Below are positions 61,960 to 64,000 of a stretch of DNA of 64,000 bases, piece after piece. The notes beneath the pieces are model-generated. The model searched no databases. It was not told where the DNA came from and saw only the letters and a list, made by a program, of their open reading frames with translations. The first letter of the stretch is position 1, and each line of letters opens with the position of its first letter. Made by a program: the position numbers and the translations under genes. The DNA is from Fibrobacter sp. (GTDB lineage Bacteria; Fibrobacterota; Fibrobacteria; Fibrobacterales; Fibrobacteraceae): NCBI GenBank assembly GCA_017412605.1, contig JAFPWY010000008.1, positions 186,001-250,000 on the forward strand, written 5' to 3'.

Positions 61960-64000
61960 ATGAAGAAAAATCTCGAACTCAAGGTAGTCTCGTTTTTCAT
62001 GGTGGCCCTCTTCATCATCTTTGTGGCGGCCATCTCCGCACGCGCCCAGGAAGATGAAGTCACTTCAATAGATGATTTTCTGGAAGAGACCAGTGACGGC
62101 AATGGCTCTAATTTTGCAGACGAAGCAAACAAGACAAGCAACACAAATAATGCAAGCGATGGCAGCAAGCCTAGCGAAGCCTCTTCTGCGGGAGTGACTC
62201 AACTTGACGAACTTTCGGTAGAAACTGATATCGAAGCGGAACAGGCGAAGCAGGCAAAAAAGGTAGAGACCGTATCGACTATCGACGCAGCGGAACTGCA
62301 GAACACGAGCAAGAGCATTTCGAAAGCGGTAAACACCTCATCAGGTGTTAAAGTGCGCAAGTCCGGCGGCATGGGAAGTGAAGGAAAAATCAACATCCGC
62401 GGCATGGAAGGCAAGAACATCAAGGTGCTCGTGAACGGCGTTCCGGTTGAAACACAAGGCAATATCGGACTTGACGACATTCCCATCGACCAGATTGCCG
62501 ACATCGAAGTGTACAAGGGCTACATTCCGGCACGCTTTGCAACGGACGGAGCCGGCGGTGCGATCAACATCGTGACCAAAAAGCGTCCCGCCAATTCGGT
62601 CGACGCCTCTTACAGCCTTGCAAGTTACAATACCCACAAGGCATCGGTTACAGCAAGCCATACTATCGACAGCATTGTGGGTGCTGCCGCATTGGAAATT
62701 GGCGTATCGGGTTACTTCAACCATTCCGATAACGATTACGAATTCACTTCGCCCTACATGAAAAGCGCCAAGGGCAAGGACACCTCTGTCGTTCGCGATC
62801 ACGACCATTATACTTCGTATAATGTGCAAGCATTTGCCAACTTGATGAACGGCTGGTTCGACAACGTGGCGTTGGGATTGAGTTACGGAGCGAGCGAACA
62901 CCAGGTGCAGGGAGACGCCTACCGCATCACCCAAACGATGGTTGATGGGTATAATTTCGGTTCAACGTTCGGCCTTGACAAGCGAAATCTTTTCGTGAAG
63001 AATTTGGGCTTTAACAATAATTTCGCATTCTCTTATAGCGAAAATACCGTGACGGACACTTCAAGCGTTCGTTGCCGCAACTGGCATACTTGCGACACGA
63101 CAGCGAAAAAGAAGGGAGAACTCTCGCAAATGGGACTCCCGAAATTACGGACGGTGGAAGCCTACGAGTTCAACGACTTACTGAACCTGGATTATGAATT
63201 CCTAAAAAAGCAGTTTGTCTATTGGAATACATTTTTCAAGTATCACAAGGAAACTCCCGAAGACGACTTGGGTGCAAAACTGGTGGGTTTCAATACGGCG
63301 GGATATCCCGGCAAAAGCATTTCTGTGACATCGGGACTTTCGCTTGAAGACCGCCTTTGGAATGACCACATCCAGAACCTGATTGGCTTTAAGTTCCATT
63401 ACATGAAGGCGGAAATTTCGAAACCCGTCTATACGGCTCTCAACGAACCGGAGGTGAAATCCAGTGATTTCAAGGAATTCGGCTACGACGAGAGTCTGCT
63501 TTTCCAGATTATAAAGCCCGTTGCAGTCAAGGCGTCGTACCAGCATGCGGTACGCTTGCCCACGCCTGATGAACTTTTTGGCGATGGAGTGAAAGTGAGC
63601 GCCGCGCCTGGATTAAAGCCAGAAGAAGCGGACAACTTCAACGTGGGACTTTCCCTTGACTTTATGGAATTGCCCTTGGTGGCAAGGCTTCGCTTTGATG
63701 GCGACGTATTCTATTCTTATTACAAGAACAAGATCCACTACATAACATTGGCGCAGGTCGAAACTCCTTACTCGAACTTGAACCCGATTCGCGGCTGGGG
63801 CTACGAAGGCGATGTCAAGCTGGACGTGAACGAATGGATTTTGCTCGGTACGAACTGGACATTCCAAGATTTGCGCAATGTGGATTATGTGGCCAAGCAG
63901 GGGATTCCCGAAGACGCCATTATGCCGAACATCCCGCGCTATTTCATGAACTACCTGGCAGAATTCCATATCGGCGACTTGGTCAACAAGGAAGACTTCC
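61960..64000 (+). CDS. TonB-dependent receptor, 3' end beyond window
   Basis: About 680 residues are visible. A signal sequence (VVSFFMVALFIIFVAAISARA) is followed by an acidic spacer with a possible TonB-box region (TQLDELSVETD), a plug with TSSGVKVRKSGGMGSEGKI, IRGMEGKNIKVLVNGVPV and RFATDGAGGAINIVTKKR, and barrel strands. The plug is highly similar to that of the receptor at 16184-18454. It is the last gene of the LolA-OM-TonB-ExbBD block and should be energised by it. Ligand unknown. Confidence 0.93.
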   Translation, partial: MKKNLELKVVSFFMVALFIIFVAAISARAQEDEVTSIDDFLEETSDGNGSNFADEANKTSNTNNASDGSKPSEASSAGVTQLDELSVETDIEAEQAKQAKKVETVSTIDAAELQNTSKSISKAVNTSSGVKVRKSGGMGSEGKINIRGMEGKNIKVLVNGVPVETQGNIGLDDIPIDQIADIEVYKGYIPARFATDGAGGAINIVTKKRPANSVDASYSLASYNTHKASVTASHTIDSIVGAAALEIGVSGYFNHSDNDYEFTSPYMKSAKGKDTSVVRDHDHYTSYNVQAFANLMNGWFDNVALGLSYGASEHQVQGDAYRITQTMVDGYNFGSTFGLDKRNLFVKNLGFNNNFAFSYSENTVTDTSSVRCRNWHTCDTTAKKKGELSQMGLPKLRTVEAYEFNDLLNLDYEFLKKQFVYWNTFFKYHKETPEDDLGAKLVGFNTAGYPGKSISVTSGLSLEDRLWNDHIQNLIGFKFHYMKAEISKPVYTALNEPEVKSSDFKEFGYDESLLFQIIKPVAVKASYQHAVRLPTPDELFGDGVKVSAAPGLKPEEADNFNVGLSLDFMELPLVARLRFDGDVFYSYYKNKIHYITLAQVETPYSNLNPIRGWGYEGDVKLDVNEWILLGTNWTFQDLRNVDYVAKQGIPEDAIMPNIPRYFMNYLAEFHIGDLVNKEDF

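Overview
The window looks like chromosomal DNA of a Fibrobacter-type bacterium. Three protein families first defined as paralogous sets in Fibrobacter succinogenes occur side by side at the left end: TIGR02171 lipoproteins, a FISUMP-domain lipoprotein and a TIGR02147 regulator. The envelope is Gram-negative (TonB receptors, TonB-ExbB-ExbD, OM barrels, many lipoproteins). No rRNA or tRNA gene was seen.

Layout. 1-9.3 kb (minus): two TIGR02171 lipoproteins flanking an AlgJ/AlgX-like protein and a transglutaminase-like protein, then a FISUMP lipoprotein coupled to a TIGR02147 regulator. 9.5-14.7 kb (plus): feoA-feoB, then a complete ECF transporter (MptD-type S component, EcfT, fused double ATPase). 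14.7-24.4 kb: a TonB receptor plus XusB/DUF4374-like lipoprotein (minus), divergent from an IrtAB/YbtPQ-like ABC pair, a MATE exporter and an EamA permease. 24.4-30.9 kb: accessory island with a DUF4143 AAA protein behind 23-bp repeats, a LlaJI-like McrBC-type restriction system with one m5C methylase, an 818-bp noncoding stretch with a 58-bp duplication, and two decayed genes. 30.9-38.6 kb: hydrolase lipoprotein, then a probable flavin-based electron-transfer locus (Gx/EetB-like, NusG-II/EetA-like, ApbE, and a lipoprotein with two predicted flavinylation sites) and an OM protein. 38.8-45.4 kb (minus): a second Feo operon led by a DtxR-type regulator, a second DtxR-type regulator, a P1B ATPase and a DUF6110 protein. 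45.7-50.5 kb: tandem RND exporters. 50.6-56.2 kb (minus): AraC regulator, second IrtAB-like pair, DUF3793 and flavodoxin. 56.5-64 kb (plus): second XusB-like lipoprotein, LolA-like protein, OM barrel, TonB, ExbB, ExbD and a second TonB receptor cut by the window end.

How it fits together. Most of 9-64 kb reads as one metal-acquisition and redox region: two Feo systems for Fe(II), two TonB-receptor/lipoprotein modules with two ABC pairs that suit ferric-siderophore traffic, an extracellular flavin relay that could reduce Fe(III), a flavodoxin, and metal efflux. Palindromes resembling DtxR iron boxes (TTAG-CTNNNCTAA type) precede the ApbE/EetA pair, the flavo-lipoprotein, both dtxR-type genes, the AraC gene and others, so a shared metal-responsive regulon is likely. 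A second unexplained motif, ATTTGGAGTAG, sits 3-90 bp before eight gene starts and is inverted between the divergent TonB-receptor and ABC genes.

The window is also rich in dispersed REP-like repeats, several of which lie inside genes and encode protein: in a lipoprotein signal peptide, the linker of the ECF ATPase, the restriction enzyme, and the tail of ExbB.
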